Positions 39,704-47,699 of a stretch of DNA of 64,000 bases are shown here, piece after piece; within the stretch, counting starts at the first letter, position 1, and each line of letters opens with the position of its first letter. A program made the position numbers and the translations under genes. Source of the stretch: Sphingomonas aerolata (lineage in GTDB: Bacteria > Pseudomonadota > Alphaproteobacteria > Sphingomonadales > Sphingomonadaceae); NCBI RefSeq assembly GCF_003046295.1, contig NZ_PZZN01000001.1:888812-952811 (forward strand). The letters are read 5' to 3'. The notes under the pieces were generated by a model that had not been told where the DNA came from, did not search any database, and was given only the letters and a program-made list of their open reading frames with translations.

Positions 39704-41158
39704 GTGCAGCGGCTATGGGCCATCGTCGACCAGCAGGAGACCGCGTCCGACTGGCGCTGGAACCTGCTGCAGGGCGTGGGGTTCGGCAGCGCCGCGCTGG
39801 TTGCCACGGCGGTCGGTCGCCACCTGTTCGGGATCGACCTGCCCTTCACCTTCGCGCTGGCGGCGATCGCGATCGGCGCCGTCCTCGGGGGTGCGCTGAC
39901 CGCGAGCGTGGGCGCCGCGACGACGATCCCCACCGCACTGGTGTTCAGCGCGCACCATCCGCTCGTGACGCCGCTGAACACGCTGGTCGTGACCGGTTTT
40001 GCGATCATCCTCGCGCTGTTCGGTGGTCGCATGACGCTGCTGCGCCAGCGCGCCGGCCTCGCGCAGGGCCGGTCGCACCAGCGCGAACTCTGTCTCCACT
40101 CAATCTTCAACACCACCCCCGCAGCGATGCTCATCGTCGACGCGGCGGGCGACGTGCTCGCGATCAACCGGAGCGCGCGCGGCATCCTGGGGATTGCCGA
40201 CCCCGATACCGGACGCCTGCGGCTCGCGGACCTGCTCCCCGGCCTGCCCGAGCTGTCCGGCGACACCCCGACCGCGCACGCGCTGTGCCGCGCCGATGGC
40301 ACGCGTCTCGCGCTCTCGCTGTCGAGCGGCCCGCTGCCGTTCGCCGCGACCGGGCTGCGCACGCTCCATCTCCGTGACGAGACCGAACAGGTCGCCGCCG
40401 CCGAACGGCTCGCGCTGTTGCAGGCGGAGCTCCACCAGCTCGCACGCGCCACGGCGCTCGGCCAGCTCGGCTCGGCGATCGCGCATGAACTGAACCAGCC
40501 ACTGGCGACCGCCGCGAATTTCGCCACCGTCGCGCAGGCGGCGCTGGCGCGCGGCCGCGACGTAGGCGAGGTCGGCGCGGCGCTCGACGGCGCGGTCCAG
40601 GAGATCTTCCGTGCGGCCGCCGTGCTCAAAAGGCTGCGCCGGTTCGTCGAGCGCGGCCCGCTGCAGGCGCAATGGGTCGATGCGCGCGACATCCTCGCGG
40701 AGGGGGCGACGCTCGGCATGCTCGCGGTCCGTCAGGCCGGAGCGGAGCTGAAGGTCAGTATCGCGCCCGATCTCGCCCAATTGTGGATCGATGCGATCCA
40801 GATCCAGCAGGTCCTGCTCAACCTGATCGCCAATGCGGCCGATGCGGTGTCCGACACGGCGGTCCGCGTGATCGATCTGCGCGCCGTCTCGGGACCGGAT
40901 GGGCAGTGCACGATCACCGTCTCGGACACCGGCCCCGGCATCGTGCCCGGCCAGGAACAGGCGATCTTCGCCCCATTCCGGACCAGCAAGCCCCATGGCC
41001 TCGGCGTCGGGCTCGCCATCTGCCGCGCGATCGTCGACGCGCATGAGGGGACGATCACCGCCGCGACGAACAGCAACGGCGGCGCGACCTTCCGCGTCAC
41101 GTTGCCGCAACGTCCTGGTATCGGGTCCGGTGGAGAAATGGTCGCCCATGCCGCGTGA
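39704..41158 (+). CDS. Membrane sensor histidine kinase (FixL-like)
   Basis: A 484-residue kinase from a GTG at 39704 (GGAG 6 bases upstream). Residues about 20-108 hold several TM helices of a DUF4118-like sensor, and about 130-225 a PAS domain (NTTPAAMLIVDAAGDVLAINRS). The HisKA helix ALGQLGSAIAHELNQPLA follows with phospho-acceptor His 261. The HATPase_c domain has NLIANAADAV, DTGPGI and GLGVGLAICR. The order and the HELNQPL box match the FixL/TtrS class. It overlaps the FixJ-like gene by 11 bases. No haem-binding His is obvious in the PAS domain, so the signal is not necessarily oxygen. Confidence 0.9.
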   Translation: MQRLWAIVDQQETASDWRWNLLQGVGFGSAALVATAVGRHLFGIDLPFTFALAAIAIGAVLGGALTASVGAATTIPTALVFSAHHPLVTPLNTLVVTGFAIILALFGGRMTLLRQRAGLAQGRSHQRELCLHSIFNTTPAAMLIVDAAGDVLAINRSARGILGIADPDTGRLRLADLLPGLPELSGDTPTAHALCRADGTRLALSLSSGPLPFAATGLRTLHLRDETEQVAAAERLALLQAELHQLARATALGQLGSAIAHELNQPLATAANFATVAQAALARGRDVGEVGAALDGAVQEIFRAAAVLKRLRRFVERGPLQAQWVDARDILAEGATLGMLAVRQAGAELKVSIAPDLAQLWIDAIQIQQVLLNLIANAADAVSDTAVRVIDLRAVSGPDGQCTITVSDTGPGIVPGQEQAIFAPFRTSKPHGLGVGLAICRAIVDAHEGTITAATNSNGGATFRVTLPQRPGIGSGGEMVAHAA

Positions 41159-41750
41159 CCGGCCGATCTACATCATCGATGACGAGCCCCAGATGTGCCG
41201 CTCGCTCGAAATGCTCCTCGCGCTGGAGGGTTTTGAGACCCAGTCCTTCCCCAGCGTCGAGGCGTTCATCCGCGACCTTCCGCGTCTTCCGCCCGGGATC
41301 ATCCTCAGCGACGTCGCGCTGGGCGGCCTCAGCGGTCTCGAGCTGTTGCAGACCCTCCCATCGCTCGACCGGTCGGACCCGGTGATCCTCGTCACCGGTC
41401 ACGCGGATATCCCGATGGCGGTAGCGGCGATGAAATCGGGCGCCGCCGACCTGCTCGAAAAGCCGTTCGAGGCGCAGCGGCTGCTCGGCGCGGTGGCGGC
41501 GGTCCGCGACCGGATCCTGCAGTCGACCCTGCTCGAGCAGCGCCTCGCCTCGCTCTCGCACCGCGAACGCCAGGTCCTGCGCCAGATCGTCGAGGGGCTG
41601 ACCGCGAAACAGATCGCGACCCGGCTGGATATCAGCCCGCGCACGGTCGAAACCTACCGCGAGCATCTGATGCGCAAGACGGGCGCGACCAGCCTGGCGC
41701 AGCTCGTCCGGTTCGCTGTCGAGGCGCGCGTCACGTGCGTGCCGTTGTAA
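41148..41750 (+). CDS. Response regulator (FixJ-like)
   Basis: A 200-residue two-domain regulator. The receiver has the acidic pair in YIIDDEPQ, phospho-acceptor Asp 55 in ILSDVALGG, the Thr in VTGHAD and Lys in LEKPFE, so it looks fully active. The C-terminal LuxR/FixJ helix-turn-helix contains LSHRERQVLRQIVEGLTAKQIA (read in parts: SHRERQVL, TAKQIATRLDIS) and RTVETYREHLMRK. It is coupled to the kinase by overlap. Its stop is only 68 bases from the PYP start, without a terminator between, so read-through into the light-sensor genes is likely. Confidence 0.93.
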   Translation: MPRDRPIYIIDDEPQMCRSLEMLLALEGFETQSFPSVEAFIRDLPRLPPGIILSDVALGGLSGLELLQTLPSLDRSDPVILVTGHADIPMAVAAMKSGAADLLEKPFEAQRLLGAVAAVRDRILQSTLLEQRLASLSHRERQVLRQIVEGLTAKQIATRLDISPRTVETYREHLMRKTGATSLAQLVRFAVEARVTCVPL

Positions 41751-41818
41751 GAAACAGGTGATCTTAGGCTATGCTTAACCCCGCCGCCCCATAGCGCAGT
41801 CGCAGGGAGACCGTGGCT

Positions 41819-42187
41819 ATGGTACTGGAACAATACAGTTTTGATAATGTCGCGCTGCCCGAGCTCGACACGATGCGCGTCGAGGACCACGACACCCTGC
41901 CGTTCGGGGTGGTCGGGTTTAATGCCGACACGCTCGTCCAGGTCTATAACGCGACCGAGGCGCGGATGTCGGGCCTGGATCCCGCGACCGTGATGGGCGT
42001 GCCGTTCTTTGATGCGGTGGCGCAGTGCATGAACAATTTCATGGTCGCGCAGCGGTTCGAGGACGAGCCCGAGATCGACGACATCGTCCCCTATGTCCTG
42101 ACGCTGCGGATGCGCCCGACCAGGGTCCGGCTGCGTCTGCTCGCGGCACCCGGCATTGCGCGCCGCTATATCCTCATCGAACGCTAA
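41819..42187 (+). CDS. pyp: Photoactive yellow protein (PYP)
   Basis: A 122-residue PAS-fold blue-light receptor. Compared from memory with Halorhodospira halophila PYP, it keeps FGxxxxxxDxxxxxYNAxE, DPxxVxGxxFFxxVAxC and the end motif MRPTRVRLRL. The chromophore thioester Cys69 corresponds to Cys70 here, Tyr42 to Tyr43, Glu46 to Glu47 and Met100 to Met98; Thr50 is Ser51, Arg52 is Leu53, and three residues are missing after the Cys loop. ATG 41819 lies 9 bases after GGGAG; a GTG at 41813 would be only 3 bases away. The PYP-type p-coumarate ligase two genes downstream supports a chromophore-bearing protein. Confidence 0.88.
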   Translation: MVLEQYSFDNVALPELDTMRVEDHDTLPFGVVGFNADTLVQVYNATEARMSGLDPATVMGVPFFDAVAQCMNNFMVAQRFEDEPEIDDIVPYVLTLRMRPTRVRLRLLAAPGIARRYILIER

Positions 42188-42196
42188 GCCGCTTCG

Positions 42197-43486
42197 ATGA
42201 GCGATAGGTCGAGCGAGGAAGAGCTTCTCGAGTTTCTGTACGCCTGCCCCGTCGGCCTGATCGAGTGCGACAGCAGCGGCGCGATCGCGATGATGAACCC
42301 GCACGCGATGCAGCATCTCCTGCCGCTCGCCGGGCCGCGCGATCCCGGCAATCTCTTCGCCGCGCTTGAACATCATGCGCCCGAATTGCGCAGCATCGTC
42401 GCGGCCTATGCGCCGGCGACGGGACGGATCTGCGACGGCCACCGGATCTTCGTCGATCTCGCCGCGCGACGGCGCACCACCACACCCAAGGTGCTGGCCT
42501 GCACCCTGGTCAAGCTCGGCCCCGATCGGCTGATGGCCACGCTGTCCGATATCAGCGAGCAGGTCGCCCAGGAAGCGCGGCTGCGCCAGGCGGATACCTG
42601 GTTTGCGACCCTGCTCGACAGCGTCAGCCATTATGCCGCGCTGACGATCACGCCCAGCGGCGAGATTCAGTCCGCCGACGCCTGCTTCGCCCGCCAGACC
42701 GGACACGCCGCCGTCGACGTCATCGGACGCCACCTCGCCGAGATTGGCGGGAGCGAGCCGAGCGGCGGCGATCTTCGCCTGGACGAGCAGCTGCTGATCG
42801 CCGCACGCGAGGGCTGGCATCTCCAGGAGGGATGGCAGCAGCGCGCGGATGGCGAGCGCTACTGGTGTCAGCGGCTCGTCGTCGCGCGATCCGAACGGGG
42901 CGAGCCGCGCGCCTCCGGCTTTTCCGTCATCCTGCGCGACGTGCCGCGGCGTGGCGAGGCGGCGGAAGACATGCGCCGGCTGTTGAACCATGATCACCTG
43001 ACGGGCGCCGCCAACCGACGGCATTTCGGCGAGGTGCTGAAACGCGAACAGCGGCACTGGCGCGAGCTGCGGCAATCGCTGTCGCTGATCGTTCTCGACC
43101 TCGATCATTTCAAGGCGGTCAACGACACGCATGGCCACCCGGTCGGCGACACGCTGCTCCGCCGCGTTACCGATGTCTGTACCGCGCTGCTCCCGCCCTG
43201 CGGGATATTCGCACGGCTCGGGGGCGAGGAGTTCGGCGTCCTGCTGCCGCGCTATGACGAGGATCAGGCGGCGGCGCTCGCCGAAGCGATGCGCGCGGCG
43301 ATCGCCGGCATCGCGGTCGACACGCCGCGCGGTGGGTTGCACGTCACCGCCAGCCTGGGCTGCGCCACGCTGAACGAAACCGACGGTTCGATCGATGCGC
43401 TGCTCGCGCTGGCGGATGATCGCCTCTACGCCGCCAAGCATGCCGGACGGAACCGGGTCCGCTCGCGCGAGACCGCGACCGCGTGA
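42197..43486 (+). CDS. PAS-PAS-GGDEF diguanylate cyclase
   Basis: A 429-residue soluble protein. Two PAS-like domains (about residues 8-118 and 130-250) precede a complete GGDEF domain (about 262-425). The active-site signature is RLGGEEFGVLLP (GGEEF 342-346), the metal strand is VLDLDHFKAVND, and THGHPVGD follows, so it should make c-di-GMP. The inhibitory RxxD I-site is missing in front of the signature (PPCGIFAR), so product feedback is unlikely. It lies 9 bases after pyp and overlaps the ligase gene by 4 bases (GTGA). It is the obvious output partner of PYP; PAS-PAS contact is inferred. Confidence 0.92.
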   Translation: MSDRSSEEELLEFLYACPVGLIECDSSGAIAMMNPHAMQHLLPLAGPRDPGNLFAALEHHAPELRSIVAAYAPATGRICDGHRIFVDLAARRRTTTPKVLACTLVKLGPDRLMATLSDISEQVAQEARLRQADTWFATLLDSVSHYAALTITPSGEIQSADACFARQTGHAAVDVIGRHLAEIGGSEPSGGDLRLDEQLLIAAREGWHLQEGWQQRADGERYWCQRLVVARSERGEPRASGFSVILRDVPRRGEAAEDMRRLLNHDHLTGAANRRHFGEVLKREQRHWRELRQSLSLIVLDLDHFKAVNDTHGHPVGDTLLRRVTDVCTALLPPCGIFARLGGEEFGVLLPRYDEDQAAALAEAMRAAIAGIAVDTPRGGLHVTASLGCATLNETDGSIDALLALADDRLYAAKHAGRNRVRSRETATA

Positions 43487-44652
43487 CCCGGCCCGGGCTG
43501 TCGCGCGCCGCGGTGCACCGCATCGCCTGCGCGGTCGTCGCGACCGAGATGGCGCGGCTGCGCGATCCGGCCCCGCCCGCCGCGACACGCGGCGACTGGC
43601 CCGAAGCCACACCGATCGGCGACGAGGGCCTCGGGCTCGATTCGATGGAGCAGCTCGGCGCGCTGGGCGCACTCGCCGAGGCGTTCGACCTCGATGACGA
43701 TACGCTCGGCGAGGGTCCGCCGCAGACGGTCGGCGCCTGGACCGACTGGATCCTGCGTGCGCACGCCGCAGGGTCCGGCCGGATCGCGGTGCGGACGTCC
43801 GGCTCGACCGGCAGCCCGCGCCTGTGCGTCCACGCCGTCCCCGACCTGCTTGAAGAAGCGGCCTTCTTCGCGACACGGTTCGCCGACCGGCGGCGGGTCG
43901 TCGCACTGGTCCCCGCCGATCACCTCTACGGGCTGGTCTGGACCGCGCTGCTGCCCGACGCGCTGGGCGTTCCCGTCGTCGTGCGGACGGTCGGTACACC
44001 GCTGTCGCTGGAAGCGGGCGACCTCGTCGTCGCGGTGCCCGATCAGTGGCGCGCGCTGTCGCGGATGATGCGCCACTGGCCGGGGGATGTCATCGGCATC
44101 AGTTCCGCCGGGCCGCTCGACGACGCCATCGCTGCCGTGCTGCTCGCGGCGGGGCTTGCCGGGCTGGTCGATATCTACGGCGCCTCCGAAACCGGCGGTA
44201 TCGCCATCCGCACGCTGCCCGCGCTCGACTACGACCTGCTGCCCCGCTGGCAGCTCTCGGCGTCTGACGCACATGACTGGCGGCTCGTCGACCGCGACGG
44301 CGGACACCACGATCTGCCCGACCATGTCGCGCGTCTCGGCGAGCGCGTCATTCGCCCGGTCGGCCGGCGCGACGGGGCGGTCCAAGTCGCCGGGCACAAT
44401 GTCTGGCCAGGGCGCGTCGCCGGCGTGCTGCGGACGGTGGAGGGTGTCGCGGACGTCGCGGTGCGGCTGCACGGCAATGGCCGGTTGAAGGCGTTCGTCG
44501 TGCCGCACCCCGGTCAGGACCCCGCCCGGCTGTCCGCGCGGATCGAGCAGTTGGCGGCGAACCGGCTCACCGATCCCGAGCGTCCGAAGGCCTATCGCTT
44601 CGGCACGGCGGTGCCGCGCACGGCCATGGGAAAGCTCGAAGACTGGGGCTGA
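43483..44652 (+). CDS. p-Coumarate ligase for PYP chromophore (4-coumarate--CoA ligase, PYP family)
   Basis: A 389-residue adenylating enzyme beginning with a GTG that overlaps the cyclase stop. The adenylation motifs are RTSGSTGSPR (A3, about residue 105), DIYGASETGG (A5, about 230) and PRTAMGKLEDWG (A10, at the C-terminus, Lys for adenylation). It is about 150 residues shorter than plant 4CL, as is the PYP-activating family. Residues about 10-95 resemble an acyl carrier protein, with LGLDSMEQL giving Ser 54 at the phosphopantetheine position. It should activate p-coumarate for transfer to PYP Cys70. No tyrosine ammonia lyase is in the window. Confidence 0.88.
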   Translation: MTRPGLSRAAVHRIACAVVATEMARLRDPAPPAATRGDWPEATPIGDEGLGLDSMEQLGALGALAEAFDLDDDTLGEGPPQTVGAWTDWILRAHAAGSGRIAVRTSGSTGSPRLCVHAVPDLLEEAAFFATRFADRRRVVALVPADHLYGLVWTALLPDALGVPVVVRTVGTPLSLEAGDLVVAVPDQWRALSRMMRHWPGDVIGISSAGPLDDAIAAVLLAAGLAGLVDIYGASETGGIAIRTLPALDYDLLPRWQLSASDAHDWRLVDRDGGHHDLPDHVARLGERVIRPVGRRDGAVQVAGHNVWPGRVAGVLRTVEGVADVAVRLHGNGRLKAFVVPHPGQDPARLSARIEQLAANRLTDPERPKAYRFGTAVPRTAMGKLEDWG

Positions 44653-44669
44653 TGCCGCCCCGCCGGCGT

Positions 44670-44852
44670 CTAGCGCCCAGTCAGCGCATAGCCGCGGGTC
44701 TTCTCGCCGAGCGCGGCGTAGATCGCGGCCTGATCGAGGAGCAGGTGACGCTGTTCGTCGGTCTCCGCAGCCGCGGCCGCGGCCAGCGCGTCGATCGTCA
44801 GCCGCTCATAGTCGGGGGTCGGGTCTTGGTCTGGCATGGGCCTGCCGTTCAT
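44670..44852 (-). CDS. Small conserved-looking hypothetical protein
   Basis: A 60-residue soluble protein (55 if begun at ATG 44837), predicted all-helical and acidic, with a DEQRHLLLDQAAIYAALGEKTRGYALTG end. AAGAGGA directly precedes the upstream ATG. Similar short proteins occur in sphingomonads, but no function is known to me. It is convergent with the p-coumarate ligase gene, 17 bases away. Confidence 0.6.
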   Translation of the reverse strand: MNGRPMPDQDPTPDYERLTIDALAAAAAAETDEQRHLLLDQAAIYAALGEKTRGYALTGR

Positions 44853-45037
44853 TCCTCTTCACGATGTCCCGTGACGATAAATGGCCTGCCTCCGGCCGCA
44901 ACCTGCTTAAAACGCTGCTTAACCGGCCAGAGAGGTTGCGCACCTCCGGGCGCCGTCGCACGGCTGCGGATACTATTCCGGCATCGCCATCGCGGATTCC
45001 CGCCGTCACGGTCGCCGTCACGGCCGGGTAATCTGAG

Positions 45038-45211
45038 TTAAGATTCTGACCCATATAGACGCGTGACAACAAACCCATCCTGCCACATCGCGCGCAGCAC
45101 TGGATCGCGAATCTCGTCATAGGGGCAAAGCGCGAGATGGGCGACCGGATCGCTCGCGGCGATACGGCCGTCATTTCTGGCTTTCAAACAGTCTCTTGCG
45201 AAATCCGGCAT
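45038..45211 (-). CDS. Small protein with ribosome-modulation-factor-like pattern
   Basis: A 57-residue protein from ATG 45211 (the frame is open to 45331, but the extra 40 residues are less convincing). The sequence ARNDGRIAASDPVAHLALCPY followed by a W..G end (AMWQDGF) recalls the G...CPY...W..GW pattern of Rmf/CrpP-type small proteins. The match is weak and no search was made. It stands alone between other short genes. Confidence 0.45.
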   Translation of the reverse strand: MPDFARDCLKARNDGRIAASDPVAHLALCPYDEIRDPVLRAMWQDGFVVTRLYGSES

Positions 45212-45679
45212 CCTGCGGCCCCACTGCTGTCGTCGCGTCGTCCGACCCATGCTCAGATTCTTACAAAAGGGGCAATGGCTTGTCCCAAACCGACACAGCG
45301 CCCCACGCCGCACGGAGACACGGTTCGCCACGCCGCGAGCCGCACGGTCCGCACTGTCTCTACAGAAGCGACGATCGCGGCCGACGCTCTACGCAAGTAC
45401 AGCCGGACCAGCGAGACTCACCCGGCGGCCGGATGCGGCAGATGAACCAGCAACGCCTGCCATCGCTCACAATGATGTTCGCCAAAATTCTGAGCCTGCA
45501 CGCCCTTCGACATTGCCGCACCGCAGCAAAGTCTGTGCGCATTGCAGCGGTGATTTATCACGCCTACCTTTCACCTTCCCCACAACCGCCGATCGCAAGG
45601 AAAAACCGTCCGGCCACCATTGTGTGGTGATAGCGCTATCGATATCATCCCGAAAACAGGCAAAAACGGGAGAGCGGAT
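45212..45679. other. 468-base stretch without recognised gene
   Basis: Short frames here have no start signals or family likeness; the composition is less GC-rich than the flanks. It should contain the promoter of the exported esterase at 45680 and that of the small minus-strand gene. No hairpin with a T-run was seen. Confidence 0.45.
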
Positions 45680-46639
45680 ATGCGCATCGGATGTCGCGGC
45701 AACGAAGTCGTTCGAGGGGCAAGACATCGTCTTGCATGGCTGGTCGGCCTGACGATCGCAGTCGCCCCGCCCGCGCTGGCGCAGTCCTCCGACACCATGG
45801 CGTCGATCGCCATCCCCGCGCAGCCCGGCGCAATCGACCTCGGCACCGGGAAACTCCCCGGGGCGACCGCCCCCGAAGCCTGGCACAGTCAATATGGCAG
45901 CGTGTTCGCGCGCAACGTCACGGTCGCGACGCTGACCCCGGTCCTGCCCGACCCCGCCAAGGCCAACGGCACCGCGGTGATCGTCGCACCGGGCGGCGGG
46001 TTCCGCACGCTGTCGATGGAGAATGAGGGCTGGGACGTGGCACGCGCGCTCGCCGCGCGGGGCGTCGCGGCGTTCGTGCTCAAATACCGGCTGAACCAGA
46101 CGCCGGCGGATCTCGAAACCTTCGCACGTCCCACCCCCGCGGGTGCCCCCCCGGGCGCAATGCCGCCACGCCGGGATCCCGCGGCGATGATGGCGGGCCT
46201 CGCGCCGCAGATCGCCGATGCGCGCGCGGCGTTCGCGCTCGTCCGCAAGCGGGCGGGCGAATGGCATGTCGATCCGGCCCGCATCGGCATGATCGGCTTT
46301 TCGGCGGGCGCGATGCTGACGATGGCGACGACACTGGCAGGTCAGGACGCGAAGCCCGCATTCATCGGCAACATCTACGGCCCGCTCGGCGCGATGACGG
46401 TGCCCGCCGACGCGCCGCCGATGTTCGTCGCGCTGGCGGCGGACGATCCGCTGTTCGGCAATGCCGGCTACGGGCTGATCGACAGCTGGCGCACCGCCAA
46501 ACGCCCGGTCGAGTTTCACCTGTTCGAACAGGGCGGGCACGGCTTCGGCATGTATCCCAAGACCACCACGAGCACCGGCTGGTTCGACGAATTCGCGCGC
46601 TGGATGGCGATGCACGGCTGGATCAAGCCGGCGCAGTAA
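45680..46639 (+). CDS. Exported alpha/beta hydrolase (acetyl-esterase / BD-FAE-like)
   Basis: A 319-residue periplasmic esterase. After a signal peptide (LAWLVGLTIAVAPPALAQ, cleaved about residue 36) comes an alpha/beta-hydrolase domain. The oxyanion loop is APGGGFRTLS, the nucleophile lies in GFSAGA (about residue 213), the acid in LAADDPLF and the base His in GGHGFGMY. These are the features of the dienelactone-hydrolase-like acetyl xylan esterase group. ATG 45680 has GGGAGAG upstream; earlier frame extension is non-coding in appearance. Substrate is probably an acetylated or aromatic ester of a carbohydrate. Confidence 0.87.
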   Translation: MRIGCRGNEVVRGARHRLAWLVGLTIAVAPPALAQSSDTMASIAIPAQPGAIDLGTGKLPGATAPEAWHSQYGSVFARNVTVATLTPVLPDPAKANGTAVIVAPGGGFRTLSMENEGWDVARALAARGVAAFVLKYRLNQTPADLETFARPTPAGAPPGAMPPRRDPAAMMAGLAPQIADARAAFALVRKRAGEWHVDPARIGMIGFSAGAMLTMATTLAGQDAKPAFIGNIYGPLGAMTVPADAPPMFVALAADDPLFGNAGYGLIDSWRTAKRPVEFHLFEQGGHGFGMYPKTTTSTGWFDEFARWMAMHGWIKPAQ

Positions 46640-46648
46640 CCGCGCGCC

Positions 46649-47662
46649 TCACGACGCGATCGCCGCCTCCAGCGTCTGCAGAAACCGCGCCGGCGCCTCG
46701 ACCTGCGGCGCATGACCCAGCCCCTCGAGGCGGATCAGCCGCGCGTCGGGGATGCGTCGTGCCGCGGTCACCGCCGCCTGCGGCACGGTCTGCACCTGCG
46801 CCCGCCGGTCGGGTGCGGCGCGGTTCGCCCGGAACGCGGTGAGATCGCGGTCGCCGATGATCAGCCGCACGGGCATCGCCAGCCGCGACAGCTCGGCCGC
46901 GACCGGCTGGGTCTGGATCATGTCGGACAGCCGCGCCTGCGCATCGCGCACCACATCGCCGTCGGGACCGGCATATTGCCCCGCCAGCATCGCTACCCAG
47001 CGATCATAGGCCGGGCGCCATTCCCCGTGATAATAATTGCGCAGCTGATACGCCTTGATCGACGCGGCATCGGTCTTCGCCTCCTCGGCGCGCAGCGCGC
47101 CGAGATCAGTATAGGGCACGCCCTGCGCCAGCGTGTCGTTCAGCCCGAGCGGATTGACGAGCACGAGCCGCGACACGCGCTCGGGGTGGAGCAGCGCGAA
47201 CCGCGTCGCGAGAATTCCGCCGGTCGAATGGCCGACCAGAACGACCCTGCCCGCCCCGGCCCGGTCGAGCAGCCCGCGGGTCAGTTCTGCCATCGCGTTG
47301 AAGCTGTATTGATAGCCCTTGGGCTTGGACGATTTGCAGAAGCCGACCTGATCGGGCGCGATCACGCGGTAGCCCGCACCCGCCAGCCCGCGCGCGGTCT
47401 CGTCCCAGGTCGCGGCACAGAAATTCTTGCCGTGCAGCAGCACGACTGTCGTGCCGTTTGCGCGCGCGGTCGGTGCGAGGTCGAGATACGCCATCCGCAC
47501 CGCCTGCCCCTGCGACGATCCGTCATACCAGCGCAGCGACGCGGGATAGGCAAAACGCTCGAGATTGGCGCCGAGCGGCACGGTCTGGGCAAGGCCCGGC
47601 GTGGCGGAGGCGGTGAACGCAGCGATGGCGGCGATCGCGGCGGGGATTTTGAAACGGATCAT
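46649..47662 (-). CDS. Exported alpha/beta hydrolase
   Basis: A 337-residue periplasmic hydrolase with a signal peptide (cleavage after GLAQ, residue 26). The hydrolase domain has the HGKNFCAATW oxyanion strand and the nucleophile in VGHSTGGILA (Ser about 145). The acid lies in IIGDRDLTA and the His in LEGLGHAPQVE. It resembles the general epoxide-hydrolase/proline-iminopeptidase group; the reaction cannot be told. It is convergent with the esterase gene, 9 bases between stops. Confidence 0.87.
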   Translation of the reverse strand: MIRFKIPAAIAAIAAFTASATPGLAQTVPLGANLERFAYPASLRWYDGSSQGQAVRMAYLDLAPTARANGTTVVLLHGKNFCAATWDETARGLAGAGYRVIAPDQVGFCKSSKPKGYQYSFNAMAELTRGLLDRAGAGRVVLVGHSTGGILATRFALLHPERVSRLVLVNPLGLNDTLAQGVPYTDLGALRAEEAKTDAASIKAYQLRNYYHGEWRPAYDRWVAMLAGQYAGPDGDVVRDAQARLSDMIQTQPVAAELSRLAMPVRLIIGDRDLTAFRANRAAPDRRAQVQTVPQAAVTAARRIPDARLIRLEGLGHAPQVEAPARFLQTLEAAIAS

Positions 47663-47699
47663 CCGCCTCTAACGACCGGCTGCGGCGAGGTGTCCCGCG

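Noticed and set aside
39466..40719. A 417-codon minus-strand frame over the kinase gene
   Set aside because: Serine/alanine/arginine-rich shadow of the histidine kinase, whose PAS and HisKA motifs are clear.
41654..43999. A 781-codon minus-strand open frame opposite PYP and the cyclase
   Set aside because: Arginine-rich and domainless; the plus strand carries PYP and GGDEF motifs.
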